This document shows, piece by piece, positions 1-5,629 of a stretch of 6,597 nt of DNA. The DNA is from an uncultured bacterium (GTDB lineage: Bacteria; Acidobacteriota; Thermoanaerobaculia; Multivoradales; JAHEKO01), in assembly GCA_938016625.1 (NCBI GenBank), contig CALILB010000338.1, positions 1 through 6,597 on the forward strand, in the 5' to 3' direction. The position numbers were made by a program, and so were the translations under genes. Within the stretch, counting starts at the first letter, position 1, and each line of letters opens with the position of its first letter. A model generated the notes under the pieces. That model made no database searches, was not told where the DNA came from, and saw nothing but the letters and a program-made list of their open reading frames with translations.

Positions 1-670
1 CGCGGTGCGACACCCGGGCTTCGGCTGCGGCAATAACCGGTCCCTCGGCAACCGAGCTCATCGAAAACCTGCTGCCCCGAGCCACTGTCACACCCGGCGC
101 AACCTCGAAACCCGGCACGACCACACCTCGGTCGTCGTCCAGAAGATCCATATGGACCCGGTGAAAGGCCGCGGCCGAGTCGATCCGCCAACATGTCGGG
201 CGTTTCCAGCCGTCGCCCATGTCGAGCAACTCACTGTGCTCGAGGCGATCGCGAAGATCGTCGGCCAGTCGCACCAGAACCCAGCCGCTGTTGTCCATCC
301 ACCCGTGTTCGGGAATGCCGCCCCGTCCATCTTCTACCGGCGGCACGATCGTGTCGCCAGCAAGAACCAGGACCGTCTCATCGACGATACCCGTCCGCTC
401 GAGCTGCGCGGCCACCTTCAACCCGGGTGTCACCGAACGTACCTCGACCTCGAGACCCCACCGTCGACCGTCGCCTATCGCATCCCGAACCTGCTCGGGC
501 CGATCGTCCGAGAGCACGATGACCTTCTCCACACCCAGCGACGAGGCCAGGTCGAGCTGCAGGGCAACGAGGGCCTTGCCGCAGATGGGTAACAGGGGCA
601 GTGGCCGGCGGCGCAGCAGTGGCTCGAGCGAAGCCGGTGCCGAGACCGCAGGGATGACGAGCTTGTTCAT
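1..670 (-). CDS. Sugar-phosphate nucleotidyltransferase-like protein, N-terminal 223 residues (3'-truncated by window edge)
   Basis: Translating from ATG 670 gives an uninterrupted frame to the left edge. It starts MNKLVIPAVSAPASLEPL. The part LLPICGKALVALQLDLAS (26-43), then GVEKVIVLSDD (46-56) and LVLAGDTIV (101-109, with the Gly-Asp typical of the metal/nucleotide site) follow the order of the NDP-sugar pyrophosphorylase (NTP_transferase) fold. From about residue 185 a pattern of short repeats (VVPGFEVAPGVTVARGS and onward) looks like the first turns of a left-handed beta-helix, as in GlmU and some mannose-1-phosphate guanylyltransferases. The signature GGxGTRLxPLT loop near residues 8-18 is replaced by VSAPASLEPL, and the Lys of the PKPLLP-type motif is missing (RRPLPLLP). 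Catalysis in the usual manner is therefore doubtful. It may be a divergent enzyme, a regulatory pseudoenzyme, or part of a larger fusion whose remainder is outside. Start support is good: SD, ATGA overlap, same strand as the operon. Confidence 0.75.
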   Translation of the reverse strand, partial: MNKLVIPAVSAPASLEPLLRRRPLPLLPICGKALVALQLDLASSLGVEKVIVLSDDRPEQVRDAIGDGRRWGLEVEVRSVTPGLKVAAQLERTGIVDETVLVLAGDTIVPPVEDGRGGIPEHGWMDNSGWVLVRLADDLRDRLEHSELLDMGDGWKRPTCWRIDSAAAFHRVHMDLLDDDRGVVVPGFEVAPGVTVARGSRFSMSSVAEGPVIAAAEARVSHR

Positions 671-1440
671 GGTGTTTCTCCAGCCACACAGTGGGAGCCG
701 TTGATGCTGCGGTGGAGTAGACGGATGCGAAGAAGATCGCGCAGCATACGCCACGAGTCGCGTACCGCCCTCACCTTGGTCCCGGGCGCATCCACCCAGC
801 GCACCGGCACTTCGACGACCGCAAGCCCGAGACGGCGCGCCAGGAAAAGGTGCTCGACGTCGAACGAAAACCCGTTCATCCGCTGCAGTGCCGCCAGTCG
901 GCTTGCACTGCTGCGCGTGTAGCACTTGAAACCACACTGGCTGTCGTGGATGCCGGGCACCGCCAAGGTTCGCACCAAGAAGGCGAAGAACCAGCCCATG
1001 ACGCGGCGGTGGAAAGGCTGCGGCTCCACATCGCTGGTCGGCATGCGCCGCGAACCGATGACCATGTCGGCGCCTTCGGCAATCTCGGCCAACAGCTTTT
1101 CCACTTCGGCGATCGGCGTCGAGAGGTCGGCGTCGGTGAACAGCACCCAGCGGCCACGCGCGAGCTCGAGCCCGCGTCGCACTGCGGCACCCTTGCCGCG
1201 GTTGGTAACGTCGGTGGTAATCCGCGACGTCTCCTGCTCCTTCATCTCGCTGCCGTAGATGTCGATCGTCTTGACTACCTCGAGAGTCAGATCGCGAGAG
1301 CCGTCGTCAACGACGATGACCTCGGATCGAATCGGCTGCTGATGCAGGTAGTCTTTGACTGCCAGGAGGGTATCGGCGATCCGCGCCTCCTCGTTGTACG
1401 CCGGAATAACCACCGACAGATCGATTTCCTTGTCACTCAT
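667..1440 (-). CDS. Family 2 glycosyltransferase, polyprenyl-phosphate sugar synthase type (Alg5/DPM1-like)
   Basis: The 257-residue protein is a single GT-A domain with no C-terminal membrane helices. Motifs in order are VVIPAYNEE (10-18), VVDDGS (43-48) for nucleotide binding, RGKGAAVR (81-88), FTDADLSTP with the metal-binding DxD D103/D105 (101-109), GSR (129-131), DSQCGFK (166-172), FSFDVEHLF (191-199) and WVDAPGTKVR (215-224). The RGKG, DSQCGFK and FDVE set is characteristic of dolichyl-phosphate beta-glucosyltransferase-like enzymes, which transfer a sugar from a nucleotide sugar to a polyprenyl phosphate. Here the acceptor would presumably be undecaprenyl phosphate. The product could feed the GT-C-like membrane protein encoded at the right end of the window (inference). 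A GT2 that extends the lipid-linked repeat directly is the alternative. It lies 15 nt downstream of the phosphoglycosyl transferase and its TGA overlaps the next ATG. An alternative start at 1455 would add five residues. Confidence 0.9.
   Translation of the reverse strand: MSDKEIDLSVVIPAYNEEARIADTLLAVKDYLHQQPIRSEVIVVDDGSRDLTLEVVKTIDIYGSEMKEQETSRITTDVTNRGKGAAVRRGLELARGRWVLFTDADLSTPIAEVEKLLAEIAEGADMVIGSRRMPTSDVEPQPFHRRVMGWFFAFLVRTLAVPGIHDSQCGFKCYTRSSASRLAALQRMNGFSFDVEHLFLARRLGLAVVEVPVRWVDAPGTKVRAVRDSWRMLRDLLRIRLLHRSINGSHCVAGETP
678..681 (-). promoter_or_regulatory. Shine-Dalgarno site of the nucleotidyltransferase-like gene, within GT2
   Basis: GGAG is placed 7 nt before the ATG at 670. It supports a genuine start there despite the ATGA overlap with the GT2 stop. 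Confidence 0.6.
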
Positions 1441-1446
1441 GGTCTT

Positions 1447-1450
1447 CTCC
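1447..1450 (-). promoter_or_regulatory. Shine-Dalgarno site deciding the GT2 start
   Basis: GGAG sits 6 nt before the ATG at 1440. Alternative in-frame starts (GTG 1455, ATG 1452) lie on or ahead of this site and have no well-placed site of their own. Confidence 0.55.
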
Positions 1451-1455
1451 ATCAC

Positions 1456-2160
1456 TCAGTAGGCGCCTTTACCGAGCAGGACCGCTGGCACGGTGCGCGC
1501 CAGAATCACCAGGTCCTGCCACAGCGAGCGGGTTTCGATGTACTCCACGTCCAAGGACACCTGACGTTCAAAAGGGATATCGCTGCGCCCCGACACCTGC
1601 CACAAACAGGTAAGTCCGGGCCGCGCCTCGAGCCTGCGGCGATCCGCCGGTGTGTACTCCGCCACCTCGGACGGCACCGGAGGCCGGGGCCCAACGATCG
1701 ACATCTCGCCCCGTACGACGTTGATCACCTGCGGCAGCTCGTCGAGGGACAGCTTGCGCAGGATACGACCGACCCGGGTAATCCTCGGATCGCGCTTCAT
1801 CTTGAAGATCACGCCGCCGGCCTCGTTGTGCTTTATGAGCTGCTCTTTCAACTTCTCGGCGTCGGTTCGCATAGTGCGGAATTTGTACATGGTGAACAGC
1901 CTGCCGTTGCGGCCGACCCTGACCTGGTTGAACAGCACCGGACCCGGAGAGTCCAGCTTGATGACCGCTGCCAGCAGGGCGAAGACGGGCAATGAAGCAA
2001 GCAGTAGGACACACCCCCCGATGAGATCGAAGACCTGCTTGACCACCCGGGAGCCGCCTATGACCACCAGCCAGGCCCACTTCTTTGCCAACAATCGGGC
2101 TCGGTGCTTCCCAGTCGAGCTTTGCAGGTGCTTTTCCAGTGTGCTGATGAGTTCGTCCAC
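1456..2160 (-). CDS. Phosphoglycosyl transferase (undecaprenyl-phosphate sugar-1-phosphate transferase, bacterial sugar transferase family)
   Basis: This enzyme family transfers a sugar 1-phosphate from a nucleotide sugar to undecaprenyl phosphate at the inner membrane, the first membrane step of EPS repeat-unit assembly. The 234-residue protein is the short form: it has only a basic N-terminal extension (1-40) rather than the four N-terminal membrane helices and CoA-binding-like domain of WcaJ/WbaP. Visible are KQVFDL (41-46), the re-entrant membrane helix (about 47-67), DSPGPVLFNQVRVGRNG (70-86), YKFRTM (92-97), the catalytic Asp-Glu dyad D140-E141 in LSLDELPQ, SIVGPRPP (154-161), RPGLTCLWQVSGRS (180-193) and the usual C-terminal end LWQDLVILARTVPAVL. 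All expected catalytic residues are present. The sugar cannot be told from sequence. GTG is the only reasonable start because an in-frame stop lies 22 nt upstream. It opens the second block of the operon, 15 nt ahead of the GT2 gene. Confidence 0.95.
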   Translation of the reverse strand: MDELISTLEKHLQSSTGKHRARLLAKKWAWLVVIGGSRVVKQVFDLIGGCVLLLASLPVFALLAAVIKLDSPGPVLFNQVRVGRNGRLFTMYKFRTMRTDAEKLKEQLIKHNEAGGVIFKMKRDPRITRVGRILRKLSLDELPQVINVVRGEMSIVGPRPPVPSEVAEYTPADRRRLEARPGLTCLWQVSGRSDIPFERQVSLDVEYIETRSLWQDLVILARTVPAVLLGKGAY

Positions 2161-2168
2161 GTCGGCGG

Positions 2169-2183
2169 TCCTCTCTCTCTCTC
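2169..2183 (-). promoter_or_regulatory. GA-dinucleotide tract and Shine-Dalgarno site of the phosphoglycosyl transferase
   Basis: On the + strand CT is repeated six and a half times at 2171-2183; on the gene strand this reads as a GA tract ending in AGAGGA, 8 nt before the GTG start at 2160. It gives a long purine-rich ribosome binding region and supports the GTG start. An in-frame TGA at 2184-2182 rules out an earlier start. The tract is short for slippage-based phase variation, and length changes would fall upstream of the GTG without altering the SD-to-start distance. Confidence 0.6.
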
Positions 2184-2241
2184 ATGGGTTTCCGGAGGGG
2201 GCCAGATTGATACATCGATGGCCGCACTCCCCTGGGTCAAC

Positions 2242-2267
2242 CGGCAACGGCAGGCGGCGGCAACGGC
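2242..2267. repeat. 10-nt direct repeat, 16-bp period
   Basis: CGGCAACGGC occurs at 2242-2251 and exactly again at 2258-2267. The second copy overlaps the loop of the inverted repeat above. It might be a duplicated protein-binding site in the only sizeable intergenic gap, or a local slippage product. No known operator is recognised. Confidence 0.4.
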
Positions 2268-2275
2268 GCGCCGCC
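2253..2275. repeat. GC-only inverted repeat in the 142-bp gap
   Basis: GGCGGCG (2253-2259) pairs with CGCCGCC (2269-2275) around a 9-nt loop, giving a 7-bp all-GC stem. An overlapping 10-bp palindrome, CGGCGCGCCG, lies at 2264-2273. No U-tract follows on the gene strand. A transcript hairpin here could cause pausing or partial attenuation between the export genes and the transferase genes. In sequence this rich in GC, chance is a fair alternative. Confidence 0.35.
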
Positions 2276-2285
2276 ACGGACTTGC

Positions 2286-2300
2286 CGAGTCCGAGACTCG
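2286..2300. repeat. Short inverted repeat just after the export gene
   Basis: CGAGTC (2286-2291) and GACTCG (2295-2300) can form a 6-bp stem with a 3-nt loop a few bases downstream of the export-gene stop. No T-run follows on the transcribed strand, so it is not a typical intrinsic terminator. It could protect an mRNA 3' end, or be chance. Confidence 0.3.
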
Positions 2301-2302
2301 TC

Positions 2303-3334
2303 TTAGTTCCCAAAAAAGAGGTTGTCGACCGACTGGTAGGTCAACAGCAGCGAGAGAATGTCCCGTGTGGCATCACCCAGGTCCGCGAGACGGCTTCGCG
2401 GTACGTAAACCACGTCGCCGACTTGGAGCTCCACATCGTCGGCCTTGCCCTGAACGATCTCTTTGACGTCCACCGGTATGAGTTGCCTGTCGCCGGTGTT
2501 TAGGCCGCGAAGCACCACCACGTCGCGCAGGCGTGCGGTCGACCGGAAACCACCCGCTTCGGCGGTCGCCTGCAACAGAGTCACCCGTCCACGGAAGCCA
2601 AAGGCCCGCGGGTCGAAAACCTCGCCGAGTACGTAGACCTCCTGCTCGAGGGCGGAGGGGATGTAGATGTAGTCGCCGTCTTCTACCGCGATGTTGTGGT
2701 ATGGGTCACCACCGCGGATCGCCAGCTCGAAGCTCACAGGGACCACCTTTTCGCGCCGCATCATAAAGGCATTCTTGAGATCTGCGAGCTCGATGGTCGA
2801 ACCCTCGTACTGGCCCGAGGAAAGGCCCTGGCCCATGGCCACCGCATCGAGCAGGGTCGTGCCGCCCTCGATCGGGTACAAACCGGGTCGTACGACCTTG
2901 CCGAGGATGGTGAAGCGAGCCTCTCTGGCTTTCTTGACGATCACGTCAACCTGCGGGTAGCGCATGTACCGGAGCAGATCCTCTTCGAGTTGAGCGCGCA
3001 ACCCCTCGGGTGTCAGACCCTCGGCTTCCACGTCGCCTACCAGACGGTAAGAGATCTTGCCGTCGGGGCGGACGGGGATCTCCTTCCGCATGTCGGGGTG
3101 CCCGAAGACCATGATGTCGAGCGTGTCGCCGGCGGCGATCCGGTACTCGACCGCACCGGGTCCCGTCGCCGCCTCCAACGACTCCCAACGCGGAATAGTC
3201 GCTGCGGCACCCGGCTGCAACGCAGCTTCAGCAACCGGCTGCGGCTTCTCTGGCGGTACCTCGGACGCCGACGAGCTGCTGGCGCAGGTTACGCCGATAG
3301 CAAATAGCAGGATCCAGTTCATTTTAGGTCGCAT
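2303..3334 (-). CDS. Outer-membrane polysaccharide export protein (Wza/OPX type, SLBB domains)
   Basis: The 343-residue protein begins with a signal peptide: charged MRPKMN, hydrophobic core at 7-16, then a Ser-rich stretch with a plausible signal peptidase I site near SSA/SE (22-25). Cys17 is preceded by GVT, which is a poor lipobox, so lipidation as in Wza is uncertain. The Poly_export domain follows at about 63-136 (starts EYRIAAGDTLDI; includes VRPDGKISYRLVGDV at 88-102). Two SLBB-like domains come next, about 140-225 (ILGKVVRPGLYP) and 231-312 (VYVLGEVFDPRAF), each ending in a 'DGDYIYIP'/'VGDVVYVP' turn. A C-terminal helix (about 318-337) would be the membrane-spanning or amphipathic piece. 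In this family the protein forms the outer-membrane/periplasmic channel that receives polymer from the Wzc-type co-polymerase, here encoded immediately upstream. An open stretch upstream of ATG 3334 in the same frame overlaps the kinase gene and reads as nonsense protein rich in Trp, Cys and Arg, so it was excluded. Confidence 0.94.
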   Translation of the reverse strand: MRPKMNWILLFAIGVTCASSSSASEVPPEKPQPVAEAALQPGAAATIPRWESLEAATGPGAVEYRIAAGDTLDIMVFGHPDMRKEIPVRPDGKISYRLVGDVEAEGLTPEGLRAQLEEDLLRYMRYPQVDVIVKKAREARFTILGKVVRPGLYPIEGGTTLLDAVAMGQGLSSGQYEGSTIELADLKNAFMMRREKVVPVSFELAIRGGDPYHNIAVEDGDYIYIPSALEQEVYVLGEVFDPRAFGFRGRVTLLQATAEAGGFRSTARLRDVVVLRGLNTGDRQLIPVDVKEIVQGKADDVELQVGDVVYVPRSRLADLGDATRDILSLLLTYQSVDNLFFGN

Positions 3335-5561
3335 TGACAATACCTCTTGCCACCTCACGCCAGCGAAAACTGTGAACCGAAAACCGCTGCGTGTAGGAGG
3401 GTGGCACTTTGTTGAGTAGCACGCCCAGGACTTTTGCGCCGGTCGACTGCAGCCTCCGCAGGGCCTCACGATGGGCGGCCCGCGGCAGCGAAAACGCCTC
3501 GGCCACCAGAACCACAGAGTCCACGTGGGGTGCCACGAGCATCGGATCAGCGGAGGCAAGCAGCGGCGCGGTGTCGACCACCACCAGATCGAATCGCTCG
3601 CGTAGATTGTCCAGGAGACCAGCGAGGCCGCCGGTGTCAAATAGCTCCGGTGGCGCCGCGCCCGACCCGACCGGCAGCCACATCAGGCCCGGCCACCCGG
3701 TCTCGATCAATGCTTCCTCGACCGTCTCCACACCGCGCAGCACCGCTGCCAGACCCCCGGAGCCAAGCTCGACGCCGAAGGGCGGGGCCAGCTCACGCAG
3801 GTTTGGTTTGCGCAGGTCCGCGTCGACGACACACACCTTCAGACCACGCGCCGCTGCCATCCGTGCCACGTTGACAGCCGTGGTGGTTCGACCTTCATAA
3901 TGGTCGGCACTCGCTACCATCAAGATCCATCCTGCGCCTAGATTCCGTTCGAGGAGCAGGCTGCTCGCGATCTGGCGGTAGATTTCCACCGTCACGCCGC
4001 CATCCAGGCCGCGCACGAGCACCCCATCAGGGGGCAGAAGCGGCACTTCTCCGAGACCGGGGATCGCAAGTGCCCTCTCGGCATCGTCGAGTGTCTTGAG
4101 GGAAGTATCCGCGACCTCGAGCCCCAGGGCGACCGCCAACGCCAGACCGAGGCCGAGCAGGAGGCCGGCCGCGAACACCAACTTCGCCTTCGACGGCAGC
4201 GGATAATTAGGCACCTTTGCGAGCTGAGTTATCGAGAGGTTGGCTGCCGTCGAGTCGCGGATGATCCGCACCTCCTCCACCCTCTTGGCGAGGTTGACCT
4301 CCACCTGCCGCAAGGTCTCCAGCCGATGCGATAGGTCCGCGAACTGGCGCTCGAGCTCGGGCAGGGTCAGCAGCCTTTCACGCATCTGCTCGACGACCTG
4401 TTCGTACCCCTCCGCCCGCGCCATCCGGGAAACCGCCTCGACCCGGCGATCGACCAATATCTGCTCGAGCGCGTCCACCACCGGGTTGCGCGAGATCGTG
4501 CTTTCGTTGAGGTCGTCCTCGACGCCGCGGCGAACCAGGTCCTGGACCAGAGCAATCTCGTCCCGGAGCTCCTTTACTGTCGCTGTCTCCTCGGTGTAGA
4601 CCGACATCGCGGCGGCAAACTCGGCTTCCAGCTCCACCAGACGGGCCTGCACCGGTCGCCTGATGTACACCGACCCGACAACGGTGGGCTGCTGCGCGGC
4701 GAGCTCGGCCTGGGCCAGCTCAACCGCCCGCTGCGCCATCTCGGCGTCGAGCCGTTCCTTTCTCGCCAGGGCGTCAAACTCGGATATCTGCTGCAGCAGT
4801 CGGCCGGCCGAGTCCGACAGCTCGACGACCCCTTGCTCCTTCTGGAAACTCACGAAGTCGTCCTCGAGCAGGCCGATGCGCGCGCCCACCATTTCGAGCT
4901 CGCCGCTGAGATACTCGTGGGCCTGGGTCGCTTCGAGCTTCTGCAGGCGGTCGACATGCTCCACGTATGTCTCGACCAGGGCGTTTACCAGAGCCACCGC
5001 CTCTCTGGGCTCCGGCCAGTCCATGATGACCTCTATGATGTCGGTGTCTTTTGGGTTTTCGACGAGGATCGACCGCGACAGCTCGCTGGTGTCGACGGAC
5101 TCCATGCCGGCTTCTATTTTCGCTTGCTCGAGGTTCTCGGTCGCCTTGACCAACCGCAGGAGCGTCGGCAGGGTGTAGGTCTGCAGCTTGACGATGGGCT
5201 GGTTGCTGCCGGTGACCAGGAACTCCTTCTGCTCGCTCTTGCGCAGCACCGTGGCAAAGACCCGCCAGTTGTGGTCGCGGACCGCGAGGGCCACCACCAG
5301 CGAGATCACGGCGGCGGCGGCGAAAATGCCGGCGATGAGGAGTTTACGACGGCGAAGGCCCACCAGGACGACCGCCAGGTCGATGGGCAGACCGGGCCCA
5401 CCCTGATCTTCCTCGCCGCCCCCACCAGTCTCCACCACAACCTGCGGGACCATGGGTTCGCCCCCGTCCGCGGATCTCGGGTCGCGACGGCGCTCGTGGT
5501 CAGGTGGCTCGTCACCCACGCGATCGCGGGCCCTGAAGTCGTCGCCGTTACGCTCGCTCAT
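3324..5561 (-). CDS. Polysaccharide co-polymerase with fused BY-kinase-like ATPase domain (Wzc/GumC family)
   Basis: The 745-residue protein has the Wzc layout. A long hydrophilic, acidic/Gly-Pro-rich N-terminal tail (1-72) precedes TM1 (about 73-94). A periplasmic Wzz-like domain with predicted coiled-coil stretches (about 200-290 and 370-435) follows, then a GNVR-like segment with the proline motif PNYPLP (451-456), TM2 (about 461-483) and a cytoplasmic ATPase domain (about 520-720). In that domain the Walker A region reads EGRTTTAVN (556-564), Walker A' is VVDADLRKP (578-586) and Walker B is LVVVDTAP (659-666). In this family such proteins control chain length and the export channel and act as protein tyrosine kinases. 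Here the invariant Walker A Lys is Arg558 (codon CGA) and the C-terminus carries only Tyr723 instead of a tyrosine cluster, so kinase activity is doubtful. The start is ATG 5561, chosen on its ribosome binding site. It sits directly upstream of and overlaps the export-protein gene, its usual partner. Confidence 0.93.
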   Translation of the reverse strand: MSERNGDDFRARDRVGDEPPDHERRRDPRSADGGEPMVPQVVVETGGGGEEDQGGPGLPIDLAVVLVGLRRRKLLIAGIFAAAAVISLVVALAVRDHNWRVFATVLRKSEQKEFLVTGSNQPIVKLQTYTLPTLLRLVKATENLEQAKIEAGMESVDTSELSRSILVENPKDTDIIEVIMDWPEPREAVALVNALVETYVEHVDRLQKLEATQAHEYLSGELEMVGARIGLLEDDFVSFQKEQGVVELSDSAGRLLQQISEFDALARKERLDAEMAQRAVELAQAELAAQQPTVVGSVYIRRPVQARLVELEAEFAAAMSVYTEETATVKELRDEIALVQDLVRRGVEDDLNESTISRNPVVDALEQILVDRRVEAVSRMARAEGYEQVVEQMRERLLTLPELERQFADLSHRLETLRQVEVNLAKRVEEVRIIRDSTAANLSITQLAKVPNYPLPSKAKLVFAAGLLLGLGLALAVALGLEVADTSLKTLDDAERALAIPGLGEVPLLPPDGVLVRGLDGGVTVEIYRQIASSLLLERNLGAGWILMVASADHYEGRTTTAVNVARMAAARGLKVCVVDADLRKPNLRELAPPFGVELGSGGLAAVLRGVETVEEALIETGWPGLMWLPVGSGAAPPELFDTGGLAGLLDNLRERFDLVVVDTAPLLASADPMLVAPHVDSVVLVAEAFSLPRAAHREALRRLQSTGAKVLGVLLNKVPPSYTQRFSVHSFRWREVARGIVNAT
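3342..3348 (-). promoter_or_regulatory. Ribosome binding site of the export protein, inside the co-polymerase gene
   Basis: AAGAGGT on the gene strand lies 7 nt before the ATG at 3334. A second in-frame ATG at 3322 has no such site, so 3334 is taken as the start, giving an 11-nt overlap with the preceding gene and likely translational coupling. Confidence 0.6.
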
Positions 5562-5629
5562 GCCGCACCCCCCGATCGCTGACACTCAATATCGGTAACA
5601 TCGTTTCGCGTCGTAATTTCATCGCTCAT
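5558..5629 (-). CDS. Possible 23-codon leader/coupling ORF between genes 1 and 2
   Basis: An ATG at 5629 lies inside the last codons of the membrane protein gene in another frame. It opens a 23-residue frame (begins MSDEITTRND) whose TGA at 5560-5558 overlaps the ATG of the co-polymerase in the arrangement ATGA. The peptide is hydrophilic with no recognisable domain. A GAGGG sits directly before its ATG, too close to be a good Shine-Dalgarno site, so initiation would be inefficient unless coupled to the upstream gene. It may simply be chance; it is listed because it spans the whole intergenic gap and joins both neighbours by overlaps. Confidence 0.15.
   Translation of the reverse strand: MSDEITTRNDVTDIECQRSGGAA
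5567..5573 (-). promoter_or_regulatory. Ribosome binding site deciding the co-polymerase start
   Basis: On the gene strand GGGGGGT stands 5 nt before the ATG at 5561. The alternative in-frame GTG at 5585 has no purine-rich sequence in front of it, so the ATG at 5561 is preferred. Confidence 0.5.

Noticed and set aside
5..592. 195-codon + strand frame at the left edge
   Set aside because: It is antisense to the nucleotidyltransferase-like frame, which has an SD, an ATGA overlap and recognisable fold motifs. The + strand translation is low-complexity, His/Arg/Pro-rich.
850..1995. 381-codon open frame on the + strand opposite the GT2 and phosphoglycosyl transferase genes
   Set aside because: It is antisense to two genes with full conserved motif sets, and its translation is rich in His, Arg, Gln and Asp with no recognisable domain. 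It is a by-product of high-GC codon use.
1568..2227. 219-codon minus-strand frame overlapping the phosphoglycosyl transferase
   Set aside because: It is a different frame over the same region; the 1456-2160 frame carries the complete family motif set including the Asp-Glu dyad.
2207..2240. TTGACC (gene strand, 2240-2235) with TATCAA (2212-2207) as a sigma70-like promoter before the phosphoglycosyl transferase
   Set aside because: The -35-like box is good but the spacing to the only AT-rich box is 22 nt, and 17-18 nt spacing gives poor -10 matches.
2253..2300. Intrinsic terminator after the export gene
   Set aside because: Inverted repeats are present but no T-run follows either stem on the transcribed strand, and the following genes continue in the same direction.
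3335..3640. 102-codon upstream extension of the export protein frame
   Set aside because: It overlaps the well-conserved end of the ATPase domain in another frame, reads as Trp/Cys/Arg-rich nonsense, and the SD plus signal peptide mark ATG 3334 as the start.
4833..5582. 249-codon + strand frame opposite the co-polymerase
   Set aside because: It lies opposite the periplasmic coiled-coil coding region, has no domain-like pattern, and is an expected shadow in high-GC sequence.
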